Shown here piece after piece: positions 1 through 7,177 of a stretch of 7,177 bases of DNA. Numbering within the stretch: the first letter of the stretch is position 1; each line of letters opens with the position of its first letter. The stretch is from an uncultured Elioraea sp. (lineage in GTDB: Bacteria > Pseudomonadota > Alphaproteobacteria > Acetobacterales > Acetobacteraceae), in contig CALKJX010000101.1 in NCBI GenBank assembly GCA_937995555.1, positions 1 through 7,177 of the forward strand. Reading direction: 5' to 3'. A program made the position numbers and the translations under genes. Under the pieces are notes generated by a model that worked only from the letters and a program-made list of their open reading frames with translations, was not told the origin of the DNA and searched no databases.

Positions 1-732
1 CGCCGCCCCCGCTCTCCTCGCGCTGGCTTCCGGCGGAGGTCTGGCAGCCTCCGAGGAGGCGCAGGCGCTGCTCCGCGAGGTCGATCGCAACCTCGAGCCC
101 GCCTCCTACGAGATGTACCGCAAGATCATCAACATCGAGCCCTCGTGGGCGCGCAAGGAGTTCGTCCTCTATTCAGCGAAGAAGGGGCGCGATCGCGTGG
201 TCGCGGTGTTCCTCGCCCCCGCCTCAGAGAGGGCCGCTCCACCTTGCGCGTCGGCGACAACATGTGGCTCTACATCCCCGAAGTGGGGCGCCCGGTGCGC
301 ATCACCTCGCTGCAGTCGGTGATCGGCGGCGTGTTCAACAACAGCGACATCCTGCGCGTGGACTACGACGAGGAGTACCGCGCCGAGCGGCTCGAGCGCG
401 ACGGCGCGGAGCTGCTGCTGCACCTCAAGGCACGCACCGACGCGGTCGCCTATGACCGGCTCAGGATGTGGGTCGATCCGGCGCGGAAACTGCCCACCCG
501 GATCGACTGCCACGCCGCCGACGGCCTGCTGGTGAAGACGCTGCGCTTCTCACAGGTGAAGACCTTCGCCGGCGGGATCGAGCGGCCGGCCCAGCTCGAC
601 ACCGAAAGCCCGCTGTTCCGCGGCCACCGTTCGGTGATGCTGTACGACGGCATCCGCGCGCGCGAACTGCCGGACGAGGCGTTCACGCTCGCCTTCCTGC
701 CGCGCGTGGAAAGCCTGCGCGGCGGCGCGTGA
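1..732 (+). pseudogene. LolA-like outer membrane lipoprotein-sorting protein, 5'-partial and frameshifted
   Basis: This is a periplasmic LolA-fold protein of the kind annotated 'outer membrane lipoprotein-sorting protein'. The family is expected to carry a lipid or lipoprotein-like cargo between membranes. The start lies upstream of the window. Reading from base 2, the visible peptide opens with the end of a signal peptide (ALLALASGGGLAAS), then a helix (EEAQALLREVDRN) and strands such as MYRKIINIE and EFVLYSAKKGRDR. At about 229-231 the frame breaks: the first frame gives FLAPASE, and one frame over the sequence resumes with GRSTLRVGDNMWLYIPEVGR and RITSLQSVIGGVFNNSDIL, the signature of this family. 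Losing one base from an AAG-like codon at 230-231 explains it exactly. The two pieces add up to about 243 codons, close to the roughly 250 expected. The stop (730-732) overlaps the next gene's GTG. Family assignment is firm from the motifs. Whether the break is real or a sequencing error cannot be decided here. A later ATG at 145 is in the second frame, but using it would lose the signal peptide and first strands. Confidence 0.85.
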
Positions 733-2030
733 GGTCGGCTGCCGTCCTGGCCGTCGCCCTGCTGGCTGCGGGCGCGGCGTCGGCGCAGGAGGGCTTCTCG
801 TTCTCGATCGAGGAGGTGGCGCAGAAGCCGCTGGAGATCGGCGGCCATGCCGAACTGCGCGGCGACTGGACGCGCTGGCGCACCGGCTCGCCGTTCCGTC
901 GCCTCGCCCGGCCGGGCGGCCAGCCGGCGACTGCGCTGCGGGCTCAGCCCGGCCTGACCCTGAACGGCATCCTCCGGCAGGGGCCGTTCCGTCTCGTCGC
1001 CGCGGGCAACGTCACCTACCTTGCCGATTCGACGGATGTCGGCCGGGGCGACGCGACCCTCTACGAAGCCTACGGCCTCTACGAATGGGCGCCCGGCACT
1101 GCGCTCGCCGCCGGCAAGCGCGTGCTGCGCTGGTCGAAGTCCTACGCCTTCCAGCCGGTCGGTTTCGTCGAGCGCGCGCGCGATCCGACCGATCCCGACC
1201 AGGCGCGCGAAGGCTACTGGATGGCGAGCCTCGACTGGACGCGGGGCTTCGCCGACGCCGGGCCGCTGCGCACGCTCGCGCTGACGGGCGTGCTGCTGCC
1301 GGTCACGCCGGCGCTGAACCGCGAGTTCGCGCCCGATCGGGGCGTGAATGGCGCGCTCAGGCTCTCCGCGCTGGTCGCCGACACCGACCTCGACCTCTAC
1401 GCCTTCGCGGGCGACTCCCGCGCGACCCGTCTCGGCGCGGGGTTCGGGCGCAATCTCGCTCCCGAGCTCGTGGTCTATGCCGAGGCCGCCTGGACGGAGG
1501 CGGAGCCGCGGCTGGTGGTGGATCGGGCGACGACCCGGCTGCGCCGCGTCACGCAGGGCGGCCTCGCCGGCCTGATCGGGCTGCGCTGGCAGGCGCCGAC
1601 CGACACGACCGTGATCGTCGAATACCTGCACAATGCCACGGGCCTGACCGCGCGCGAGTTCGCCGATGGGCTCGATGCGATCGCGCGCGCGGGCGACCGG
1701 CTCGCCGCCGGCCTGCCGCCGGCGCCGGGCGACGAGGTGGCGCGGCGGCTCGCGCGCGCCTACCAGCGGCCGCAGCCGCTGCGCGACTACCTGTACCTGC
1801 GCATCTCGCACAAGGAGCCGTGGAACCTGCTCTACGTCACGCCCGCGCTCACTGCGATCGTCGATGCGGCGAACGGCTCGGCGACCATCCAGCCGGAGAT
1901 CGTCTACACGGGGTTCACCGACGTCGAGCTGCGGCTGCGCGCGCAGCTCAATATCGGCGAACGCGACTCCGATTTCGGTGCGCGCGTCGCGCGCGGACGC
2001 GTGGAACTCCGGCTGCGGGCTTTCTTCTAG
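729..2030 (+). CDS. outer-membrane beta-barrel protein, uncharacterised
   Basis: A 433-residue protein starting at a GTG that overlaps the preceding stop as GTGA, so it is probably translated by re-initiation; only a weak, distant GGAAA (708-712) precedes it. Residues 1-19 form a clear signal peptide ending in AASA before QEGFSF. The mature part is a run of alternating polar/hydrophobic strands rich in aromatic and Arg/Asp residues, with no hydrophobic helix. It ends in VELRLRAFF, the terminal-Phe signal read by the Bam machinery. It is therefore most likely an outer-membrane barrel. Characteristic segments are the stretch running from KRVLRWSKSYAFQPVGFVER into DPTDPDQAREGYW (about 130-164) and VIVEYLHNATGL. 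I associate this type of protein with LolA-like and RND/MMPL genes, suggesting a lipid or hydrophobe export or import route. That link is memory of gene context and inference, not proof. It could also be a porin-like protein of unrelated function. The frame is intact throughout. Confidence 0.8.
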   Translation: MRSAAVLAVALLAAGAASAQEGFSFSIEEVAQKPLEIGGHAELRGDWTRWRTGSPFRRLARPGGQPATALRAQPGLTLNGILRQGPFRLVAAGNVTYLADSTDVGRGDATLYEAYGLYEWAPGTALAAGKRVLRWSKSYAFQPVGFVERARDPTDPDQAREGYWMASLDWTRGFADAGPLRTLALTGVLLPVTPALNREFAPDRGVNGALRLSALVADTDLDLYAFAGDSRATRLGAGFGRNLAPELVVYAEAAWTEAEPRLVVDRATTRLRRVTQGGLAGLIGLRWQAPTDTTVIVEYLHNATGLTAREFADGLDAIARAGDRLAAGLPPAPGDEVARRLARAYQRPQPLRDYLYLRISHKEPWNLLYVTPALTAIVDAANGSATIQPEIVYTGFTDVELRLRAQLNIGERDSDFGARVARGRVELRLRAFF

Positions 2031-2059
2031 CGTCCGTTGCGCCCTGGCGGCGAAGCCTG

Positions 2060-2099
2060 CGCGACGTCGTCGCGGCGGTCCGTTCCGACCAGCACGGAC
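2060..2099. terminator. possible hairpins between convergent genes
   Basis: The 89-base gap between the two convergent genes holds a near-perfect palindrome, CGCGACG-T-CGTCGCG (2060-2074), which would fold as a 6-bp stem with a 3-base loop. It also holds a second inverted repeat, GTCCGT (2078-2083) with ACGGAC (2094-2099). Neither is followed by a T-run on either strand, so a classic intrinsic terminator is not shown. The location fits a shared transcription end. Confidence 0.3.
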
Positions 2100-2119
2100 G
2101 CGCCGGAGCGGGATCGGCG

Positions 2120-2401
2120 TTACCGGCTGCGGCCGCTGTCGGTGATGCGGCCATCCTCCAGCCGCGCCGGCACGTAGCGCTCGCCCGGCTGCATCGCGCG
2201 CTGCTCGGCGAACCACAGCAGTCCGACCGCGAGCACGATCACGCCCGCCACCGTCAGCAGCAGCCAGGGCGCGTCGCGCCAGGCGATCGCGGGCTGGCCC
2301 TCGCCGTTGTCGGGTCCGACACGGCGCATCAGGAACAACCAGGCGAAATAGAGCGCGAAGGGAATCAGGAACAACAGGATTCCCTGCACAACACCGCGCA
2401 T
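2120..2401 (-). CDS. DUF6111 family small membrane protein
   Basis: A 93-residue protein with two predicted membrane helices, about residues 5-26 (QGILLFLIPFALYFAWLFLM) and 45-64 (PWLLLTVAGVIVLAVGLLWF). A short charged loop separates them. The C-terminal tail, GERYVPARLEDGRI, is the conserved tail I associate with DUF6111 in alphaproteobacteria. It should sit in the inner membrane; no biochemical role is known. The ATG at 2401 is supported by a good Shine-Dalgarno, GGGAGG at 2413-2408, six bases upstream and lying inside the end of the Nudix gene. Only one base separates the Nudix stop from this ATG, so it is the third gene of the minus-strand operon. No further gene follows on this strand, because the convergent beta-barrel gene ends 89 bases beyond. 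Confidence 0.85.
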   Translation of the reverse strand: MRGVVQGILLFLIPFALYFAWLFLMRRVGPDNGEGQPAIAWRDAPWLLLTVAGVIVLAVGLLWFAEQRAMQPGERYVPARLEDGRITDSGRSR

Positions 2402-2402
2402 G

Positions 2403-2993
2403 TCAGTCCTCCCGGATCAGCCTCCCGAGTGCCACCAGCATCGCCGCGGTCGCGCCCCAGATCCGATGCCGCTCATGCGGCACCACCCAATAGCGTCGGA
2501 GCCTCCCGCGGAACACCGCCTCCTCCTCGAACGGACCCGGCGGCCCGGTGAGCGCGGCGAGCGGCAGCTCGAACACCTCCGCCACTTCGCGCGGATCGGG
2601 CTTCGGCGCAACCGGGGGCGTGAGCAGGCCGAGCACCGGCGTCACCCGATAGCCGGTGCCGGTGACGTGGGTGGGCAGCCGCCCGATGACCTCGACGGTG
2701 GCGGCGGAGAGGCCGATCTCCTCCTCCGCTTCCCGCAGCGCGGCGGCCTCCGGCGAGGCGTCCTGCGGGTCGATGCGCCCGCCGGGGAAGCTCACCTGGC
2801 CCGGGTGGCGGCTCAGGTGCAGGGCGCGCAGCGTCAGCACGATGCTCGGCACCGGATGCAGCACGATCGGCACCAGCACGGCCGCCCGCAGCGTCGCCGG
2901 CTCCGCGGTCGCCTCGTCGCGGTGATGGCCGGTGCGAATGCGGCGCAGCCGCGCCGCGAGATCGGGCGCGCCCGGACCCGCCGTCCCGCTCAC
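2403..2993 (-). CDS. CoA pyrophosphatase (Nudix hydrolase, NudL/Nudt7 type)
   Basis: Predicted to hydrolyse CoA and its derivatives to 3',5'-ADP and (acyl-)phosphopantetheine in the cytoplasm, trimming the CoA pool. The 196-residue protein shows the CoA-specific UPF0035 element, SIVLTLRALHLSRHPGQ running into VSFPGG (about 50-72). It is followed directly by the Nudix box, with REAEEEIGL at 87-95 supplying the metal-binding glutamates. The box starts GGRIDPQDASPE; the Asp where generic Nudix proteins have Glu, and the extra residue, are normal for this subfamily (E. coli NudL looks the same). RIWGATAAML near the C-terminus is also typical. The start is the GTG at 2993, which overlaps the DUF1285 stop as GTGA. 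No well-spaced Shine-Dalgarno exists, so translation is probably coupled. The frame is open further upstream, but that part lies inside DUF1285 and is not family-like. Function is assigned by motif with high confidence; substrate preference is inferred. Confidence 0.93.
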   Translation of the reverse strand: MSGTAGPGAPDLAARLRRIRTGHHRDEATAEPATLRAAVLVPIVLHPVPSIVLTLRALHLSRHPGQVSFPGGRIDPQDASPEAAALREAEEEIGLSAATVEVIGRLPTHVTGTGYRVTPVLGLLTPPVAPKPDPREVAEVFELPLAALTGPPGPFEEEAVFRGRLRRYWVVPHERHRIWGATAAMLVALGRLIRED

Positions 2994-3610
2994 GCCTCGT
3001 CGGCCTGGCCGAGCGGGAAGAAGCGCTCGCCGGACCAGACGCCGAGCAGGGTCTCGCCGTGCACCGTCTCCGGCACCGCAAGCGCGACGAGCTCGTAATA
3101 GACCGAACGTTCGATGCGCGCCTCGACCGGCAGCGACCCGCGCCCCGGCCGTACGGCGACGTAGGGGGTGGGCAGGCAGGTCACGACATCGCGCGCCACG
3201 CGGATCGGGTGCTCGGGTCCCGCCTCGATCACCTCGTCCACGTTGGTGCGGAAGGACAGGATCTGCCGGCCCCGGCAGTGCGAGACGAACAGCTCGACGG
3301 CGAGGAAGGGCGCATCCTCCACCTCGATCCGGCCGCGCTCGGCCGGCGTGATCAGCCAGAACGAGCCGTCCGCCTCGCGCGTCAGCACCGAGGCGAACAG
3401 ACAGACGAGCTCCTTCCGGCGGATCGGACTGCCCTGGTAGTGCCATGTGCCGTCGCGCGCGATCCGGATCGCGATGTCACCGCAGAACACCGGCGTACGC
3501 GGTGCCCGGCGCACCGGCGGCGTCAGCGCGAGCCCCGGGATCGGCGAGGACGGCTCGCTCTCCCGTTCCGCCGCGCGGCTCATCGCTCGCATCCGGTCAG
3601 ACGCCGCCAC
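2990..3610 (-). CDS. DUF1285 family protein
   Basis: A conserved proteobacterial protein of unknown function, soluble (no signal peptide or membrane segment). With the GTG start at 3610 it has 206 residues. Recognisable family segments are VFCGDIAIRIARDGTWHYQG with SPIRRKELVCLFASVL (41-76), WLITPAERGRIEVEDAPFLA (85-104), FRTNVDEVI and the C-terminal VYYELVALAV and LGVWSGERFFPLG. The first about 35 residues are variable and Pro/Arg/Glu-rich. Start choice is uncertain. The GTG at 3610 has GGAG at 3619-3616 with a 5-base spacer, the best ribosome site. ATGs at 3592 and 3583 are also in frame but have no clear site, and would give 200 or 197 residues. It is the first gene of the minus-strand operon, overlaps the Nudix gene by 4 bases, and is divergent from moxR. 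No enzymatic motif is visible and no function should be assumed. Confidence 0.9.
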   Translation of the reverse strand: MAASDRMRAMSRAAERESEPSSPIPGLALTPPVRRAPRTPVFCGDIAIRIARDGTWHYQGSPIRRKELVCLFASVLTREADGSFWLITPAERGRIEVEDAPFLAVELFVSHCRGRQILSFRTNVDEVIEAGPEHPIRVARDVVTCLPTPYVAVRPGRGSLPVEARIERSVYYELVALAVPETVHGETLLGVWSGERFFPLGQADEA

Positions 3611-3631
3611 ACCGTCTCCGCACCGTCTCCG
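3610..3631 (-). repeat. perfect 11-bp tandem duplication carrying a Shine-Dalgarno
   Basis: CACCGTCTCCG occurs twice head to tail (3610-3620 and 3621-3631). Read on the minus strand each unit is CGGAGACGGTG, a GGAG ribosome site followed by GTG. Because the unit is 11 bases long, only the copy nearest the gene positions a GTG (3610) in the DUF1285 frame. The upstream copy sets up an out-of-frame start. Confidence 0.75.
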
Positions 3632-3655
3632 GCACAGCCTCCTTGCTCGGCCGGC

Positions 3656-3671
3656 GTCACGTCCGCGTGAC
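3656..3671. promoter_or_regulatory. 16-bp palindrome, candidate operator
   Basis: GTCACG-TCCG-CGTGAC is a perfect 6-bp inverted repeat around a 4-base centre, midway between the two divergent genes. It is flanked by an 8-bp direct repeat CCGGCGTC (3651-3658 and 3675-3682). Size and symmetry fit a dimeric regulator site that could serve both operons. I cannot name a regulator, and a short GC-rich palindrome can arise by chance. Confidence 0.3.
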
Positions 3672-3680
3672 CCTCCGGCG

Positions 3681-3716
3681 TCCGGTTTTCCGACGCGCAC
3701 ACATATAGGTAGCATC
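3681..3716 (+). promoter_or_regulatory. possible moxR promoter in the AT-rich patch
   Basis: The only AT-rich patch in the divergent region, ACATATAGGTAGCAT, lies about 35-50 bases before the moxR start. TATAGG (3704-3709) or TAGCAT (3710-3715) could be a -10 box. TTTTCC (3686-3691) lies 18 bases before TAGCAT as a poor -35. Match to the sigma-70 consensus is weak. The same patch read leftwards gives TATATG and could equally serve the DUF1285 operon. Confidence 0.3.
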
Positions 3717-3750
3717 CCACCATGCCGTGTAGATGCGGAGGGAGGTCAGG

Positions 3751-4766
<1,016 letters not shown>

Positions 4767-4770
<4 letters not shown>

Positions 4771-5681
4771 ACGAAAGCGCGCCGGGCCATGCCGCGACCG
4801 CGGCGCGGCGCGCCGAGCAGCTTGCCGCGCGCCTGCCGCCGCTGCTGGTGGCGGCCGAGCGGGTCGCGGCGACGGTAGCGCAGGGCGTGCACGGGCGCCG
4901 CCGCGTCGGCCAGGGCGACAGCTTCTGGCAGTTCCGCCAGTTCCTCGCCGGCGATCCGGTGCAGCGGATCGACTGGCGCCAGTCCGCCAAGGGCGACCGC
5001 ACCTTCGTGCGCGAGACCGAGTGGGAGGCGGCGCAGAGCGTGTGGCTCTGGCGCGACGCCTCGGCCGGGATGCGCTGGCGCTCCGACCGCCGCCTGCCCG
5101 AGAAGGCCGAGCGGGCGGAACTGCTGACCCTCGCCCTCGCCTCCCTGCTGCTGCGCGGTGGCGAGCGCGTCGCGCTTCTGGGCGCGGGAATGCGTCCGGT
5201 CTCCGGCCGGTCGATGATCGAGCTGTTCGCCGAGGCGGTGGCGCGCCGCGGCGATTGCGGTGCCCTCTCGGGCCTGCCGCCGGCGGCGAACCTGCCGCGC
5301 TACGGGCGCGTGGTGCTGATCGGCGACTTCCTCTCGCCGCTGCCGGACGTGCAGCAGGCGGTCGCACGGCTGGCGCAGCTCCCCGTCTCCGGCCACCTGC
5401 TGCAGGTGCTCGACCCGGCCGAGGCGGCGCTGCCGTTCCGCGGCCGGATCCGCTTCGAGGGGCTCAGGCGTGAGGGGGCGGCGCTGATCGGCAAGGTCGA
5501 GGGAATCCGCGACGACTACCAGGCGAAGCTGGCCGCGCAGCAGGACGGATTGCGCGCGATCGCCGCCGCCGCCGGCTGGAGCTTCGCCGTGCACATCACC
5601 GATCACCCGCCCGAAACCGCGCTGATGGGGCTCTACCTCGCCCTCGCCCCCGACCGCGCCGGGCGGGGCCGCGCCGCGTGA
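4767..5681 (+). CDS. DUF58 domain protein, vWA-like partner of MoxR
   Basis: A 304-residue soluble protein. The DUF58 signature is GRRRVGQGDSFWQFRQFLAG then DPVQRIDWRQSAKGD (43-77), followed by FVRETEWE. A vWA-like fold comes next, starting with SVWLWRDASAGMRW (91-104). The metal-site motif DxSxS is degenerate here: D97-A-S99-A-G, with the second Ser missing. Later core strands are RVALLGAG and RVVLIGDFLSPLPD. There is no N-terminal membrane segment, so this is the short soluble DUF58 type that probably works at the membrane through its DUF4159 neighbour. The GTG start at 4767 overlaps the moxR stop as GTGA, implying coupled translation and stoichiometric expression. The next gene begins 13 bases after the stop. 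Its role as adaptor or substrate of the MoxR ATPase is known only in general terms for the family. Confidence 0.93.
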
Positions 5682-5694
5682 GGGCGAGGCGGCA

Positions 5695-7177
5695 GTGATC
5701 GAGGCGCTCGGCACGATCGGCTTCGCGCATCCGTGGCTGCTCGCGGCACTGCTGCTGCTGCCGCTGCTGATCTGGCTGCTGCGCGTCACCCCGCCGGCGC
5801 CGAAGCAGCTCGCCTTCCCGGCGGTGCGGCTGCTGCTCGACCTGCAGCGGCGCGAGGAGAGCTCGGCGCGCACCCCGTGGTGGCTGCTCGCGCTGCGCAT
5901 CCTCGCCGCCGCCCTGGTGATCGTCGGCCTCGCCCGGCCGGTGCTGAACGCGGGCCAGGCGCCGGGCGGGGCCGGTCCGCTGCTGCTGGTGGTGGATGAC
6001 GGCTGGGCCGCGGGTCCCGACTGGGGCGCGCGGCTCACCGCCGTCGAGGCGGCACTCGCCGAGGCGGAGCGCGCGGGCCGCCCGGTTGCGCTGCTGACCA
6101 CCGCGCCCTCCCCCCGCGGGGAGGCGCCGCGCCTTTCGCCCGTCATGCCGGCGCCGGAGATGCGCGCGCGGGTCGCCGCGCTGCGGCCGCTGCCCTGGCC
6201 GCCCGACCGCGCGGCGGCGACGGACGCGCTCGCGTCGTGGTCGGCATCCGGCACCGCGGTCCTGTGGCTCGCCGACGGGCTTGCCCATGGCGAGGCGGAC
6301 GCCGCCTTCGCCGCCCGGCTCGCCTCCCTCGGCCCGCTGACCGTCGCCGTCCCGCCCGCGGGGGCGCAGCACCACGTGCTGCTCGCGCCACGCTCCGAGC
6401 CAGCGCGCATCGTCGCGCGCATCGCCACCACACCGGTGCCGGCGACCACCACCGTCGGTGTGCTCGCGCGCACCGCCGACGGCCGCACGCTGGCGCGCGC
6501 CGAGGCCACCTTCCCGCCCGGCGCCAGCGAAGCCGAAGCCGCGATCGCGCTGCCGCCTGAACTGCGCAACCGTCTCGCTACCCTCGCGATCGAGAACGCC
6601 AACTCTGCCGGCGCGGTGGCGCTGCTCGACGAGCGCTGGCGCCGCCGCCCCGTCGGCCTGATCGCCGGCGCGGCCGAGACCGCCGACCAGCCGCTGCTCG
6701 GCGCGCTCTACTACATCGATCGCGCGCTCGCCCCCTTCACCGAACTCCGCCGCGGCACCGTGCGCGATCTGCTCGCGCGCGAGATCGCCGTCATCGTGCT
6801 CGCCGATGTCGATACGCTGACACCGGTCGAGCTCGATGCGCTCGCGCGCTGGGTGGAGGAAGGGGGTGTGCTGGTGCGCTTTGCCGGCCCACGGCTCGCT
6901 GCCCGTCCCGACTCGCTGCTGCCCGTGCGGCTGCGCAGCGGGGATCGCCAGCTCGGCGGTGCGCTCTCCTGGCAGCAGCCGGCGCGGCTCGCGCCCTTCC
7001 CGCAGGACAGCCCCTTCGCCGGGCTCGACGTGCCGGATGAGGTCCGGATCACGCGCCAAGTGCTGGCCGAACCCGCGATCTGTCGCGCCGCACCTGGGCC
7101 ACGCTGACCGACGGCACGCCGCTGGTGACGGGCGAGACGCGCGGCCGTGGCGCGATCGCGCTGTTCCATGTCACCGC
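5695..7177 (+). pseudogene. BatA/DUF4159 membrane protein, frameshifted and 3'-partial
   Basis: The membrane member of the MoxR-DUF58 cluster. Start is GTG 5695 with GAGG (5686-5689) five bases before it. The N-terminus is a BatA-type region with two helices, about residues 12-30 (HPWLLAALLLLPLLIWLLRV) and 62-84 (WWLLALRILAAALVIVGLAR), separated by a Phe-Pro-Ala segment and a charged stretch. A degenerate vWA-like strand LLLVVDDGWAAG follows, then a long periplasmic Ala-rich region. The open frame stops at 7105-7107 after about 470 codons. However, immediately past base 7076, one frame over, family-like sequence continues: DLSRRTWATLTDGTPLVTGE and then TRGRGAIALFHVT, to the window end. Loss of one base from a GCN (or CGC) codon at about 7072-7076 explains the break. 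Proteins of this family usually run to about 900 residues and carry the DUF4159 domain at the C-terminus, which lies beyond the window. The lesion may be a sequencing error, since the rest of the cluster is intact. Confidence 0.85.

Noticed and set aside
225..240. Programmed ribosomal frameshifting in the LolA-like gene (and likewise near 7076)
   Set aside because: No slippery heptamer or stop-codon context is present at either site, and programmed frameshifting is not known to me in these families.
450..2216. 588-codon open frame on the minus strand opposite the LolA-like and barrel genes
   Set aside because: Arg/Gly/Pro-rich translation with no recognisable domain; it is opposite a coding frame with a signal peptide and a barrel C-terminus.
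1085..2551. 488-codon plus-strand frame crossing the barrel gene, the convergent gap and the minus-strand operon
   Set aside because: Composition is Arg/Ala-rich throughout and it ignores the real gene boundaries. No domain is visible.
5678..5698. Alternative GTG at 5678 overlapping the DUF58 stop as GTGA
   Set aside because: It is out of frame with the DUF4159 gene and reaches a stop after six codons. GTG 5695 has a good ribosome site.

Overview
The window is very GC-rich (well over 65% by eye) and densely coding. It looks like an ordinary chromosomal stretch of an alphaproteobacterium, most likely from the Rhodospirillales/Acetobacterales side. That placement is an inference from the families present (DUF1285, a NudL-type CoA pyrophosphatase, DUF6111, and the MoxR-DUF58-DUF4159 cluster) and from the base composition. 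No rRNA, tRNA, CRISPR array, insertion sequence, integrase or attachment site was seen. No gene-free stretch exceeds about 140 bases.

Layout. (1) Positions 1-2030, plus strand: the 3' end of an envelope operon. It holds a LolA-like 'outer membrane lipoprotein-sorting' protein, cut by the window start and broken by a one-base frameshift near 230, and then a 433-residue outer-membrane beta-barrel protein that overlaps it by 4 bases. (2) Positions 2031-2119: a short convergent gap with a compact hairpin. (3) Positions 2120-3610, minus strand: an operon transcribed leftwards in the order DUF1285, CoA pyrophosphatase (Nudix), DUF6111 membrane protein, with overlapping or 1-base junctions. (4) Positions 3611-3750: a divergent intergenic region with an 11-bp tandem duplication, a 16-bp palindrome and one AT-rich patch that is the best promoter candidate. 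(5) Positions 3751-7177, plus strand: MoxR AAA+ ATPase, DUF58 protein, then a two-TM BatA/DUF4159 protein that runs off the window end and carries a second one-base frameshift near 7076.

How the genes fit together. The MoxR, DUF58 and BatA/DUF4159 products form a classic MoxR-von Willebrand module: a soluble AAA+ ATPase, a vWA-like partner and a membrane-anchored vWA-like partner, thought to act as a chaperone or maturation system on unknown clients. The LolA-like and beta-barrel pair looks like the periplasmic and outer-membrane parts of an envelope lipid or hydrophobe transport route. The inner-membrane RND/MMPL pump expected for such a route would lie upstream of the window. The minus-strand operon combines CoA-pool housekeeping with two uncharacterised conserved proteins.

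The most important caution for users is that two genes are each broken by an apparent single-base loss beside a short homopolymer. These may be real lesions or sequence/assembly errors. I do not see a convincing wholly new system. The least described parts are the LolA-like/barrel pair and the client of the MoxR module.
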